A DNA stretch of 64,000 nt, from NCBI GenBank assembly GCA_963766295.1, contig CAVXYW010000002.1, forward strand, positions 434,001 through 498,000, given 5' to 3'. Each line of letters starts with the position of its first letter. Position 1 is the stretch's first letter. Positions 33,531-41,537 of the stretch are shown in pieces. This DNA comes from JBBDRJ01 sp963766295 (GTDB taxonomy: Bacteria > Actinomycetota > JAICYB01). The notes under the pieces were generated by a model. That model did no database searches. It saw nothing but the letters and a program-made list of their open reading frames with translations, and had not been told where the DNA came from. The position numbers and the translations under genes are program-made.

Positions 33531-34151
33531 TCAGCTTTGGCGTCGCTGAACCCAGCGGGACAAGCCCGGTTCGAGGACCTCGTTCCAGAACCGCTGCATC
33601 TCGTCCTCCGAGAAACCGCCGCCGCTCTCGCGCAGCTTCGCTTCGCGACCGAACCGTCTCAGCTTCGCAACGGCTTCGTCGACGTCGATGAATACGAGCA
33701 GGTCGAGCCGATCGAGGATTTCCTCGTATCCATCGCTTCGGTAACCGATAACCCAACCCTCCAGAAGCACGTGTTCGGGCGAGATCTGTATGACCGATGG
33801 TTCGATGCGGTCGTCGAGCTCGGGGGAGTAACGCGGGACGATGAGCGGACCCTTGCTGTCTCGGGCCTGGTCGAGGACTTCGAGAAGCGCTGGAAGATCG
33901 TGGGAGCCAGGCGGACCCCGCCAGGCAAGTCCGCGCGCGGTGCGTTCCTTTTTCGAGAAGTAGAAGTCGTCCTGAGAAAGCAGGAGCGCACTGGAGCCGA
34001 GCTGCTTGATGACGCTGTTCGCGATCGTTGACTTCCCAGAGCCCGGAGCGCCGGCCAGACCGACGATTCTCAGGCCGGCCGTTCGGATGACGTGCGCAAG
34101 GGCGGCCGGCGTATCGCCGAGACGGCGACAGGCGTCGGTGACATCCTCCAT
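33531..34151 (-). CDS. P-loop kinase, uridine kinase/glycerate kinase-like
   Basis: A 206-residue NTP-dependent kinase: Walker A GLAGAPGSGKSTIANS, the LSQDDFYFSKKE segment typical of the phosphoribulokinase/uridine kinase and D-glycerate 3-kinase group, Walker B-like HVLLEGWVIGY and VFIDVDE. The small-molecule substrate is not clear; absence of the uridine kinase tetramer elements favours a GLYK- or PanK-like enzyme. ATG 34151 chosen; longer frames overlap the divergent hydrolase gene. Confidence 0.75.
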   Translation of the reverse strand: MEDVTDACRRLGDTPAALAHVIRTAGLRIVGLAGAPGSGKSTIANSVIKQLGSSALLLSQDDFYFSKKERTARGLAWRGPPGSHDLPALLEVLDQARDSKGPLIVPRYSPELDDRIEPSVIQISPEHVLLEGWVIGYRSDGYEEILDRLDLLVFIDVDEAVAKLRRFGREAKLRESGGGFSEDEMQRFWNEVLEPGLSRWVQRRQS

Positions 34152-34190
34152 CCGTGCAAGATAGTGACCGGCCGACTTTGGAGGAGAGCC

Positions 34191-34943
34191 ATGGAGTGGA
34201 TAGGACAGCCTGAAGTCTCGCGCGGTGTATGCGAGCGCCGGTTCGATCTGACGGTTGAGGACGAAGTCGTGCCCGGCATCCTGTGGACGCCGGAGGACGC
34301 AACAGGGACGCGTCCGTTGGTGCTCATCGGACACGGCGGCAGCCAGCACAAGCGAGCACCGAACGTGCTGGCGATAGCGCGCCGGCTGGTCAGGCATCTC
34401 GGCTATGCCGCTGCGGCTATCGACGGGCCGATGCATGGTGATCGCGTTCCGGATGGAACCGACCTGACTCTCGACATCGTCTCCCGGCGCATGCGAGAAG
34501 ACCAAGAGGAGACCGCGCGTCGCTTCCGAGCAGCGCGCAAGGAGTGGAGCGAAACCCTTACGGCGCTGAAGGCCGTTGACGATGTGGGCGACGGGCCGAC
34601 CGGCTATTGGGGGCTTTCCATGGGCACTGTTATCGGGCTCCCGTTTGTCGCTTCGGAACCGAGATTGGATTGCGCCGTCCTCGGCTTGATGGGCCTTATG
34701 GCCGACGCGCGCGGCGAGTCCGCGCGTTCGATAAAGATTCCAGTCCTATTCCTCGTGCAGTGGGACGACGAGCTCGTCAAGCGAACCGACGCGATGACTC
34801 TCTTCGACACGCTGGGCTCCAAGGACAAGACGATGCACGTGCATCCTGGAGCGCATGCCGCGGTGCCTATCGAAGAGATAGAAGCGACCGAGAGATTCTT
34901 CGCCAAGCACCTGGGGGCCAAGGTTCCGGTGTCCGCGAGCTAG
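34191..34943 (+). CDS. alpha/beta hydrolase (dienelactone hydrolase-like)
   Basis: A 250-residue hydrolase. PLVLIGHGGSQHK gives the oxyanion region, GYWGLSMGTVIGLP the nucleophile elbow with Ser143, PVLFLVQWDDELV the acid and VHPGAHAAVP the catalytic His. A helical RMREDQEETARRFRAARKEW lid-like insert precedes the nucleophile. GGAGGAGAGCC before ATG 34191 decides the start. The amine oxidase gene begins three bases after its stop, so the two may act on one substrate. Confidence 0.8.
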   Translation: MEWIGQPEVSRGVCERRFDLTVEDEVVPGILWTPEDATGTRPLVLIGHGGSQHKRAPNVLAIARRLVRHLGYAAAAIDGPMHGDRVPDGTDLTLDIVSRRMREDQEETARRFRAARKEWSETLTALKAVDDVGDGPTGYWGLSMGTVIGLPFVASEPRLDCAVLGLMGLMADARGESARSIKIPVLFLVQWDDELVKRTDAMTLFDTLGSKDKTMHVHPGAHAAVPIEEIEATERFFAKHLGAKVPVSAS

Positions 34944-34946
34944 CTC

Positions 34947-36302
34947 TTGGCCGAACGCATCGACGCAGACGTCTGCATCGTAGGAGCGGGATATTCGGGC
35001 CTTGCCGCAGCTCTGGCATTGAAGGACGCCGGCCGATCGGTTGTCGTGCTCGAAGCGCGAGACAGGACCGGCGGGAGGATCTGGACCGAGAACACCGGCG
35101 GAGCGGCCATCGATAGGGGCGGCGCGTTCCTCGCGCCCGGACACGATGCGATGCACGCGCTGGCGGATCGTTTCGGAGTCGCGCGGTACAAGACTTGGAC
35201 GAAGGGTTCGCACCTTCTTGTGGGAGGGGGCCGAACCCGTAAGTATTCGGGAGTCATTCCCCGCATCAGTCCGATGGCGGTCCTCAGCATCATGCGCGCG
35301 CAGATGCGGCTCGACCGGATGGCCAAGTCGCTGCCGATGGACGAGCCATGGAATGCCGCACGGGCCGATGAGTGGGACAACCGGACCATCGCGTGGTTCA
35401 TGGAGCATTCCGGGATCAGCAACGCGGTCGCCAAGGATCTCTTCGAGATGGCCGTAAAGGGGATGTTCACAAGCGACTTGACGGATACCTCACTGCTCCA
35501 TTTCTTGCTCCTCGTACGGTCGGCCGGAGGTTTCAACACGCTGGTATCGATAAAGGGCGGCTATCAGGAGAACCTCGTCGACGGCGGTGCGGGATCGATC
35601 GCCCGTCGCATGGCCGAAGACCTCGGCGATGCGGTTCGGCTGAATTCTCCGGTTCGATCGGTGACTCATCGCGACGACTCGGTTGTTGTCGAGGCCGACG
35701 GCGTTTCAGTCGGCGCACGCAACGCTGTCGTTTCGATCCCGCCCGCGCTCACCTTGGAGATCGCCTTCGATCCTCAGCTGCCGGACGATCGCCTCGAGCT
35801 GTACCGGCGGTCGGTCGCCGGACACGAGACGAAGACGATCGTGGTCTACGAAGAGCCCTTCTGGCGAAGCGACGGATTCAGCGGGCAGACCGCCGGTGCA
35901 GGAACGGCCGCCGAGGTGACGCTCGATGCAACACCGGCGTCGGGGAATCCCGGTGTCATTGCGTCCTTCACGTTCGGACCGGTGGCGGAGCGGGTCGATG
36001 CACTGGATGCAGACGTCCGGCGCAAAGCAGTACTCGATGAGTTATCGGCGAGGTTCGGTCCACGAGCCGCGACGCCTGTCGAGTTCGTGGAAACGAGATG
36101 GTGGACCGAGGAATGGACGCGCGGTTGCACGATGGCGCACCTCCCGCCGGGGCTACTAACAACGCACGGGCACCTGATACGTGAGCCCTTCGGCCGGATC
36201 CATTGGGCGGGAACCGAAACAGCGACGGTCTCGCACGGGGCGATGGACGGAGCCGTTCGTTCCGGCCAGCGCGCAGCCGCGGAGATCCTCGACCGGTTGT
36301 AG
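34947..36302 (+). CDS. flavin monoamine oxidase family protein
   Basis: A 451-residue FAD amine oxidase with TTG start. The dinucleotide-binding start is DVCIVGAGYSGLAAALALKD, followed by VLEARDRTGGRIWT and GGAFLAPGHDAMHALADRFG; the C-terminal FAD segment is IHWAGTETATVSHGAMDGAV. Members oxidise amines, polyamines or related compounds with O2. No signal peptide, so cytoplasmic. Directly downstream of a hydrolase, implying a small catabolic operon. Confidence 0.85.
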   Translation: MAERIDADVCIVGAGYSGLAAALALKDAGRSVVVLEARDRTGGRIWTENTGGAAIDRGGAFLAPGHDAMHALADRFGVARYKTWTKGSHLLVGGGRTRKYSGVIPRISPMAVLSIMRAQMRLDRMAKSLPMDEPWNAARADEWDNRTIAWFMEHSGISNAVAKDLFEMAVKGMFTSDLTDTSLLHFLLLVRSAGGFNTLVSIKGGYQENLVDGGAGSIARRMAEDLGDAVRLNSPVRSVTHRDDSVVVEADGVSVGARNAVVSIPPALTLEIAFDPQLPDDRLELYRRSVAGHETKTIVVYEEPFWRSDGFSGQTAGAGTAAEVTLDATPASGNPGVIASFTFGPVAERVDALDADVRRKAVLDELSARFGPRAATPVEFVETRWWTEEWTRGCTMAHLPPGLLTTHGHLIREPFGRIHWAGTETATVSHGAMDGAVRSGQRAAAEILDRL

Positions 36303-36305
36303 GGA

Positions 36306-36881
36306 CTACCTCTTCTTGTCGTACTTCATGAACATGCCCAGACGGTTACTCTTCGCGCTGGCCTCGATCACCTGATCCAAGCGCCTGATCTGCGTCTCTT
36401 CCTTCTTAGCGCTTGTTATCCAATGCGTAACCACCTTGCGGTAGGAAGCCGGCTGCGCTTCGAAGAAGGCGAATGCCCTTTTCTTCGCTCGGAAGCGTTT
36501 TGCGAGCGGGGACGGTAGCTCCTTCAGCCCGGACTGGTTCGAGTACTCGGCGATTACGCGTGCCTCGAACGCTCGTAAGCCGGCCGGGTGCATGAGGCCT
36601 TCCTTCTTGAGGGCCTTCACGCGTCCGATATTTCTTTTGCTCCACTTGCTTCCTTTGCGCCGAGGCGTATAGCGCTGCTTTCGGCGCATCTCGTCGACCG
36701 GCATGTTCACCCCATCGATCCACCCGAAGCACAGCGCGACATCGACGGCCTCGGCCCACATGATGCTCTTCTTGCCAGATGCAACCTTGTGCATACCGAC
36801 CCAGACCTCGGTGGCCTTGTCGTGGTTGCGCTCGAGCCAACGTCGGAACTCGGCCGGCGTCTTGAAGAACTTCGGTTCCAA
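36306..36881 (-). CDS. YdeI/OmpD-associated family protein
   Basis: A 191-residue basic protein. FFKTPAEFRRWLERNHDKATEVWVG, VDVALCFGWIDGV and QRYTPRRKGSKWSKRNI are the standard YdeI/OmdA signatures, and the second half (LAKRFRAKKRAFAFFEAQPASYR) is the usual partner domain. The family is linked to stress and antimicrobial-peptide tolerance but the biochemistry is unknown. Ends beside the convergent amine oxidase gene. Confidence 0.8.
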   Translation of the reverse strand: MEPKFFKTPAEFRRWLERNHDKATEVWVGMHKVASGKKSIMWAEAVDVALCFGWIDGVNMPVDEMRRKQRYTPRRKGSKWSKRNIGRVKALKKEGLMHPAGLRAFEARVIAEYSNQSGLKELPSPLAKRFRAKKRAFAFFEAQPASYRKVVTHWITSAKKEETQIRRLDQVIEASAKSNRLGMFMKYDKKR

Positions 36882-36885
36882 GTAA

Positions 36886-38181
36886 CTACTTGAAGGTGTA
36901 GCTCAGATCGGAAAGCGGACTGAGCGCGAACCGACGGATCAATGGAGGCATGCCCTTGGCCATCCGCCATACAGCATCTCGGTCCTGGATTTGCCGCGCC
37001 ACTATCTGGACGCTTCCGTCTTCGGCGACTCCGGCCACGGAGTAGGCGTGAGGCCAATCCTTCAGAGCGGGGAGCTCGAGCTGCGTCACGGAACCATCGC
37101 CTACCTTCAGAACGGCGGAGCGGTGCGTATGCCCCGCGACAACGCCCACGAGATCGTGATCTTTCAACGCGTCGAGCTCGGCAGCGGCGTCCTCCTCGCG
37201 AAGGGCGAATTTGACCGGCGGAAATCCGGGAAACGGATGAAGTTCGTGATGCTGAACCAGGAGCACGCGTTTGCTTTTGTCCAGGCGTTGCGCGAGTTCC
37301 TCGGCCTGACCGTCCTTCAGCGTCCCTGAATCGACGCCTGCCGCGATCCCTTCGCCGATCTTTCCACTGGCGATGTCCCAGTCGGGGAAGGGCGAAGCCG
37401 TTGGATCGGTTGAGTCGACCAGTGCGACCTGCAGGTCGCCGCACTCGACGATGTGGTCTCGGGCCGGTGAACCGAAGGTCTGCGCGTAGAACTCTTCACC
37501 GCGCGGCTCCCGCGTCGAACGCTGCACGGCATCGTGGTTCCCCAGCACCACGTAGTAAGGACAGGACAGGCCGTCGAAGATCTCCTTGGCGAGAGCGAAC
37601 TGTTCGGGTTCGCCGTCCTCCGTGAAATCTCCCGGGATCACCACGAACTCCGGCTCGAGCGCGTTGATCTCCTTGACTGCGATCCGCGCGAGGTCGTCCC
37701 GGAACTTCGAACCGATGTGGATGTCGGTGAGGATCACGAAGCGGCGTCCTTGGGGAAGTTCGGGGGAGTCGAGAACGGCTTCCTCGGAGTTCATCATCCG
37801 AAAATCGCTTTCGACTCGAGTGTGTTGCTGGCCGAGCGCATGGAAGTCTGCGAGATCGTCTTCGAGGTAGGGGCCAGCGAATACGTCGGACCACTTTCCG
37901 AACGTGTGGATGACGGCCGCGCCCAACGGCACCTCGTCGGGCCGCGATCCGCAGAGACTCTCGAACCACGCGGTGTGGCCCTGGATCACTTCATCCGGAC
38001 GTCTGAGGACCATGTCGTCGAGCAGCTTGCCCAAGCGAGCGGCGCGTTGGAGCGTAACGTCCGCGTCGCGGTCGAAGTCGCCTCCCCACTTGGATTGAAC
38101 ACCTGCGCGCGAGTGCTCGATCACGTAGCAGGACTGCAGTAATCCGCGGACGAGATCGGCTCTTGGTTCGGTGATGGTCAT
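36886..38181 (-). CDS. metallophosphoesterase with extra N-terminal region
   Basis: A 431-residue protein. Residues 1-135 form a helical region of unknown type (MTITEPRADLVRGLLQSCYV, DMVLRRPDEVIQGHTAWFE). From about 145 a calcineurin-like phosphoesterase follows: FVILTDIHIGSKF, VVIPGDFTEDG, VVLGNHDAV, VQHHELHPFP and VVAGHTHRSA provide all metal ligands. Substrate (cyclic nucleotide, phospholipid or nucleic acid) is unknown. ATG 38181 is used because the longer frame overlaps the divergent GH172 gene. Confidence 0.8.
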   Translation of the reverse strand: MTITEPRADLVRGLLQSCYVIEHSRAGVQSKWGGDFDRDADVTLQRAARLGKLLDDMVLRRPDEVIQGHTAWFESLCGSRPDEVPLGAAVIHTFGKWSDVFAGPYLEDDLADFHALGQQHTRVESDFRMMNSEEAVLDSPELPQGRRFVILTDIHIGSKFRDDLARIAVKEINALEPEFVVIPGDFTEDGEPEQFALAKEIFDGLSCPYYVVLGNHDAVQRSTREPRGEEFYAQTFGSPARDHIVECGDLQVALVDSTDPTASPFPDWDIASGKIGEGIAAGVDSGTLKDGQAEELAQRLDKSKRVLLVQHHELHPFPGFPPVKFALREEDAAAELDALKDHDLVGVVAGHTHRSAVLKVGDGSVTQLELPALKDWPHAYSVAGVAEDGSVQIVARQIQDRDAVWRMAKGMPPLIRRFALSPLSDLSYTFK

Positions 38182-38218
38182 CGCAGGCAAGGGTAGGCGG
38201 CTAGATAGGATTCGCGCC

Positions 38219-39334
38219 ATGTGGCCGGACCCTTCGCACATCGATCCGCAGATGGATTCGAGAGCGATCACGTTCGAGAACCCAACCGGTGCACGCGGAG
38301 CGGGTGGAACCGCTCATGGAGGAAGGAAAGGTGCACCGTCCCGGACGATCCAGGCCGGCGAGCGGGTGACGCTGGCCGACATCGAAGGGCCCGGAACGAT
38401 CCGGCACATATGGATGACGTTCCCGCGCCGAAGGCCGGAGCGGATGCGTGCGTTGTCGCTCGATGTGTTCTACGACGGGCTTGACGAACCGAGCATCTCC
38501 GTCCCATGCCTGGACTTCTTCGGTCTTCCGCACGGCCGGACCGCGCCGTACGCGTCGATGCTCACCTCGGCGCAAGAGGGACGCGGCTTCAACGCGTATT
38601 TCCCTATGCCGTTCCAAGAGGGTGTCCGCATCGAGCTGACCAATCACTCCGATGTCGCGAGCGAGCTGTACTACCAAGTCGATTACACGCTCGGGGATTG
38701 CGAGGCCTCGTATCTCCACGTCTCGTTCCGGCGCGAGAACCCGACTGTTATGAAGCGCGATTACGTGATCAGCGAGGGACTCCGCGGGCCGGGCCGATTC
38801 CTTGGCTGTGTGGTTGGCGTCCGCACCATCGATGAAGCCATGTGGTACGGCGAAGGCGAAGTGAAGATCTACCGCGACGGCGACGACGAACTACCCACGA
38901 TCTGTGGGACCGGGCTCGAGGATTACGTCGGAAGTGCGTGGGGGCTCGGCGTGCATCACGCGCCGTTCGCGGGTGCACCGATCGAGGCGCGACCGGAAAG
39001 CGCTGCGATGCCGGACTTCGTTGGTTTCTACCGCTGGCACGTTCCGGACCCGGTCATGTTCGAACGCGACCTCCGGGTCACGATCCAACAGATCGGGGCG
39101 GCGGCGTTCCTCGAGGGACAAGAGGAAGCCCTCGAGAAGTACAAAGTGACGAACCCGGTCGCCGGACGCGGCTGGATCGATGTCGAACGGCCGGGCGTTC
39201 TGGCCTGGGGGATCTGCGAACGGGTCGACGATTACTGCTCGGCCGACTTCGTTTATTGCCGCGAGCCCCAGGCAGTTCCAAGGCTCGGCATCGAATCGGC
39301 GCTGGCCGATATCCAGCGGCGTGGCTACGAGTAG
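38219..39334 (+). CDS. DUF2961/GH172 family protein
   Basis: A 371-residue protein. ARGAGGTAHGGRKGAPSRTI, GTIRHIWMTF, SVPCLDFFG, AQEGRGFNAYFPMPF and CGTGLEDYVGSAWG are the DUF2961 hallmarks. This family is now classed as GH172 and includes difructose-anhydride and D-arabinofuranose-active exo-enzymes; the acidic GTGLEDY motif is part of the active site. No signal peptide is apparent, so the substrate is presumably taken up first. Substrate cannot be told from sequence. Confidence 0.8.
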   Translation: MWPDPSHIDPQMDSRAITFENPTGARGAGGTAHGGRKGAPSRTIQAGERVTLADIEGPGTIRHIWMTFPRRRPERMRALSLDVFYDGLDEPSISVPCLDFFGLPHGRTAPYASMLTSAQEGRGFNAYFPMPFQEGVRIELTNHSDVASELYYQVDYTLGDCEASYLHVSFRRENPTVMKRDYVISEGLRGPGRFLGCVVGVRTIDEAMWYGEGEVKIYRDGDDELPTICGTGLEDYVGSAWGLGVHHAPFAGAPIEARPESAAMPDFVGFYRWHVPDPVMFERDLRVTIQQIGAAAFLEGQEEALEKYKVTNPVAGRGWIDVERPGVLAWGICERVDDYCSADFVYCREPQAVPRLGIESALADIQRRGYE

Positions 39335-39347
39335 ACGAGCCGCCCGG

Positions 39348-39749
39348 GTGCAGGACATCCACAACCTGGCATCGGCTATGCCACACGTGACCGTCGACCA
39401 AGGACCAAGCGGTAACAAGGTTTATCAAGTCGGGAGGAAGTCGTTCGTATTCTTTCGAACTCCGCGACCGGACGCGGTTGACCCCGAGACTGGCGAACGA
39501 TACGACGACGTGATCGTGTTTTGGGTGCCTTCGGAGTCGGACAAGCAGGCGCTGGTGCAAGATTCAGCTTCGCCGTTCTTCACAACGTCGCACTTCGACG
39601 GACACCTTTCGGTGCTGGTGCGGGCGAGCCGGATCGGCGAGCTCAGCCGCCAGGAGTTGTCGGAGGTCGTCGAGGATGCCTGGCTCTCACGTGCATCACC
39701 TCGCAGGGCGGCAGATTGGCTCGCGTCGCACCCGTCCCCCGGCGGGTAA
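39348..39749 (+). CDS. MmcQ/YjbR family protein
   Basis: A 133-residue protein. VQDIHNLASAMPHVTVDQG then YQVGRKSFVFFRTP and a final SRQELSEVVEDAWLSRASPRRA match the CyaY-like/MmcQ-YjbR fold, small proteins of unknown role sometimes called DNA-binding. GTG 39348 puts the start at the conserved opening helix; the longer frame overlaps the GH172 gene and lacks family similarity. It begins 13 bases after that gene. Confidence 0.75.
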   Translation: MQDIHNLASAMPHVTVDQGPSGNKVYQVGRKSFVFFRTPRPDAVDPETGERYDDVIVFWVPSESDKQALVQDSASPFFTTSHFDGHLSVLVRASRIGELSRQELSEVVEDAWLSRASPRRAADWLASHPSPGG

Positions 39750-39759
39750 CATCGCCACC

Positions 39760-39972
39760 ATGTGCCGAAGCATCAAGACCTTGCGTTCGGAGGAGACGGC
39801 GACCGACCTCGAGATCTACGAGGCGTCGCTGCAGTTCGTCCGGAAGATCAGTGGTTACCGGGTGCCGTCGAAGGCCAACGAGGAGACGTTCAACCGGGCC
39901 GTCGCCGAGATCAGTGATTCGTCGCGACGCCTGCTCGAGTCTCTCGTGGTCGGCCGTCGCGTAGCCGGTTAA
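39760..39972 (+). CDS. DUF2277 family protein
   Basis: A 70-residue protein. MCRSIKTLRSEETATDLEI, ASLQFVRKISGYRVPSKANE and the closing helix match DUF2277, a short family of unknown function found in actinobacteria and other soil phyla. The conserved Met-Cys-Arg start decides the ATG at 39760. The 3' end overlaps the convergent coiled-coil gene by four bases. Confidence 0.8.
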   Translation: MCRSIKTLRSEETATDLEIYEASLQFVRKISGYRVPSKANEETFNRAVAEISDSSRRLLESLVVGRRVAG

Positions 39973-40160
39973 TTCGTCTCGAGCTCACCGATCTTTCGTT
40001 CGAGCTCGATCACGCGCAGGCGTAGTTGCTCGGCCTTTACGTTGTTGCGCTCTTCTTGCTCGATGGCCGGGGATTCGTCCAGGTTGCGGATCAGATCGGA
40101 CAGTTCCCGCTTCGCTTCTTTTAGCTCGGCCCGCAGCTTCTCGATCTCTGTCTGAGTCAT
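39969..40160 (-). CDS. small coiled-coil protein
   Basis: A 63-residue protein that is almost entirely a charged heptad coiled coil (TEIEKLRAELKEAKRELSDL, then LRLRVIELERKIGELE). No family recognised. ATG 40160 chosen over an upstream TTG. It may be a small structural or adaptor protein; its partner is unknown. Confidence 0.6.
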   Translation of the reverse strand: MTQTEIEKLRAELKEAKRELSDLIRNLDESPAIEQEERNNVKAEQLRLRVIELERKIGELETN

Positions 40161-40214
40161 TGCCAACAGTCCTACCCGATTTGCGCATGACTTAGGGCCG
40201 GGCTCTCATAGGGC

Positions 40215-41537
40215 ATGACTTCCGAGCGCACCCGTCGGCTGGCCGACCTCGACCGTGCACATGTCTGGCATCCGTTCACCCAGATGCAGGACTGGTTGGA
40301 CGACGACCCTTTGATCGTCGAGAGCGCGGATGGTTTCGAGCTCATCGACAGCGAAGGGAACCGTTATCTGGACGGGGTGTCCTCGTTGTGGGTATCCGTT
40401 CACGGGCACCGGGTTCCCGAGATCGATCAGGCCGTCCGGGATCAACTCGACCGCGTCGCTCATTCGACGCTGCTCGGCCTGGGAGGAACACCGTCGATCG
40501 AGCTGGCTGCGCGGCTTGTAGATCTGGCGCCGCCGGGAATCGAGAAGGTGTTCTTCTCCGAAGCCGGTGCGGCTGCCGTCGAGGTCGCGTTGAAGATGGC
40601 GTTCGGCTACTGGCAGCACAAGGGTAAGACGTCGAAGCGCACCTTCCTTGCACTGGAAGAGGCATATCACGGCGACACGCTCGGGGCGGTCTCCGTCGGC
40701 GGGATGGATCTGTTCCACACGGCGTACCGGCCGCTGCTCTTCGACGTGTATCGCGCGCCTTCTCCTTACTACTCGGACGAGGCGAGTATCGCTGCCGTCG
40801 AGCGGATCTTTGAGAAAAGTGCGGACGAGATCTGTGCGTTCATCCTCGAGCCTCTGGTGCAAGCGGCAGCAGGGATGCTCACTGCGCCGCCCGGATATCT
40901 GCGCAAAGTTCGCGAGCTCTGCGACCGCTACGAAGTGCTCCTCATATGTGACGAGGTAGCCACGGGGGTCGGCCGTACGGGCACGTTCTTCGCTTGTGAG
41001 CAAGAGGACGTTTCGCCGGACATCCTCGTTGCGGGAAAGGGTTTGAGCGGTGGCTACTTGCCTATTGCGGCAACGATGACGACCGGCGCCGTGTTCGAGG
41101 CGTTCCTTGCGCCGTACGAGGACTTCCACACCTTCTTTCACGGACATACCTACACCGGGAATGCACTCGCCTGTGCGGCTGCGCTGGCAAATCTGGACCT
41201 CATGGCCGAACGGGAAGCAGTTGCCGGCGTGCGCGAGAGGGAAGCGGTGCTGGCGAAACTGCTCGAACCACTCGGCGATCACGCGCGCGTGGCCGAGATC
41301 CGCCAGCGCGGGATGATGATCGGGATCGAGCTCGTACGTGAGCGATCACCCAAAACCTCGTTCGACTCCTCGGAGCGGATCGGGCATCGCGTGATCTTGG
41401 AGGCGCGCCGCAAGGGCGTGATCATCCGCCCGCTTGGTGACGTGATCGTTCTGATGCCGCCGCTGGCAATGCCGATCGAAGACCTCGAGCGGCTCGTCTC
41501 CGTGGCCTCGGATGCGATCGACACTGTTACTTCATGA
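40215..41537 (+). CDS. bioA: adenosylmethionine-8-amino-7-oxononanoate aminotransferase
   Basis: A 440-residue class III aminotransferase. HVWHPFTQMQDW at the N-terminus, GVSSLWVSVHGHRVPEID, ICDEVATGVGRTG with the PLP Asp, and VAGKGLSGGYLPIAATMTT with the PLP lysine identify DAPA aminotransferase of biotin synthesis, converting KAPA and SAM to DAPA. Its stop overlaps the bioF-bioD start (ATGA), so it is the first gene of a biotin operon. bioB is not in the window. Confidence 0.92.
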   Translation: MTSERTRRLADLDRAHVWHPFTQMQDWLDDDPLIVESADGFELIDSEGNRYLDGVSSLWVSVHGHRVPEIDQAVRDQLDRVAHSTLLGLGGTPSIELAARLVDLAPPGIEKVFFSEAGAAAVEVALKMAFGYWQHKGKTSKRTFLALEEAYHGDTLGAVSVGGMDLFHTAYRPLLFDVYRAPSPYYSDEASIAAVERIFEKSADEICAFILEPLVQAAAGMLTAPPGYLRKVRELCDRYEVLLICDEVATGVGRTGTFFACEQEDVSPDILVAGKGLSGGYLPIAATMTTGAVFEAFLAPYEDFHTFFHGHTYTGNALACAAALANLDLMAEREAVAGVREREAVLAKLLEPLGDHARVAEIRQRGMMIGIELVRERSPKTSFDSSERIGHRVILEARRKGVIIRPLGDVIVLMPPLAMPIEDLERLVSVASDAIDTVTS

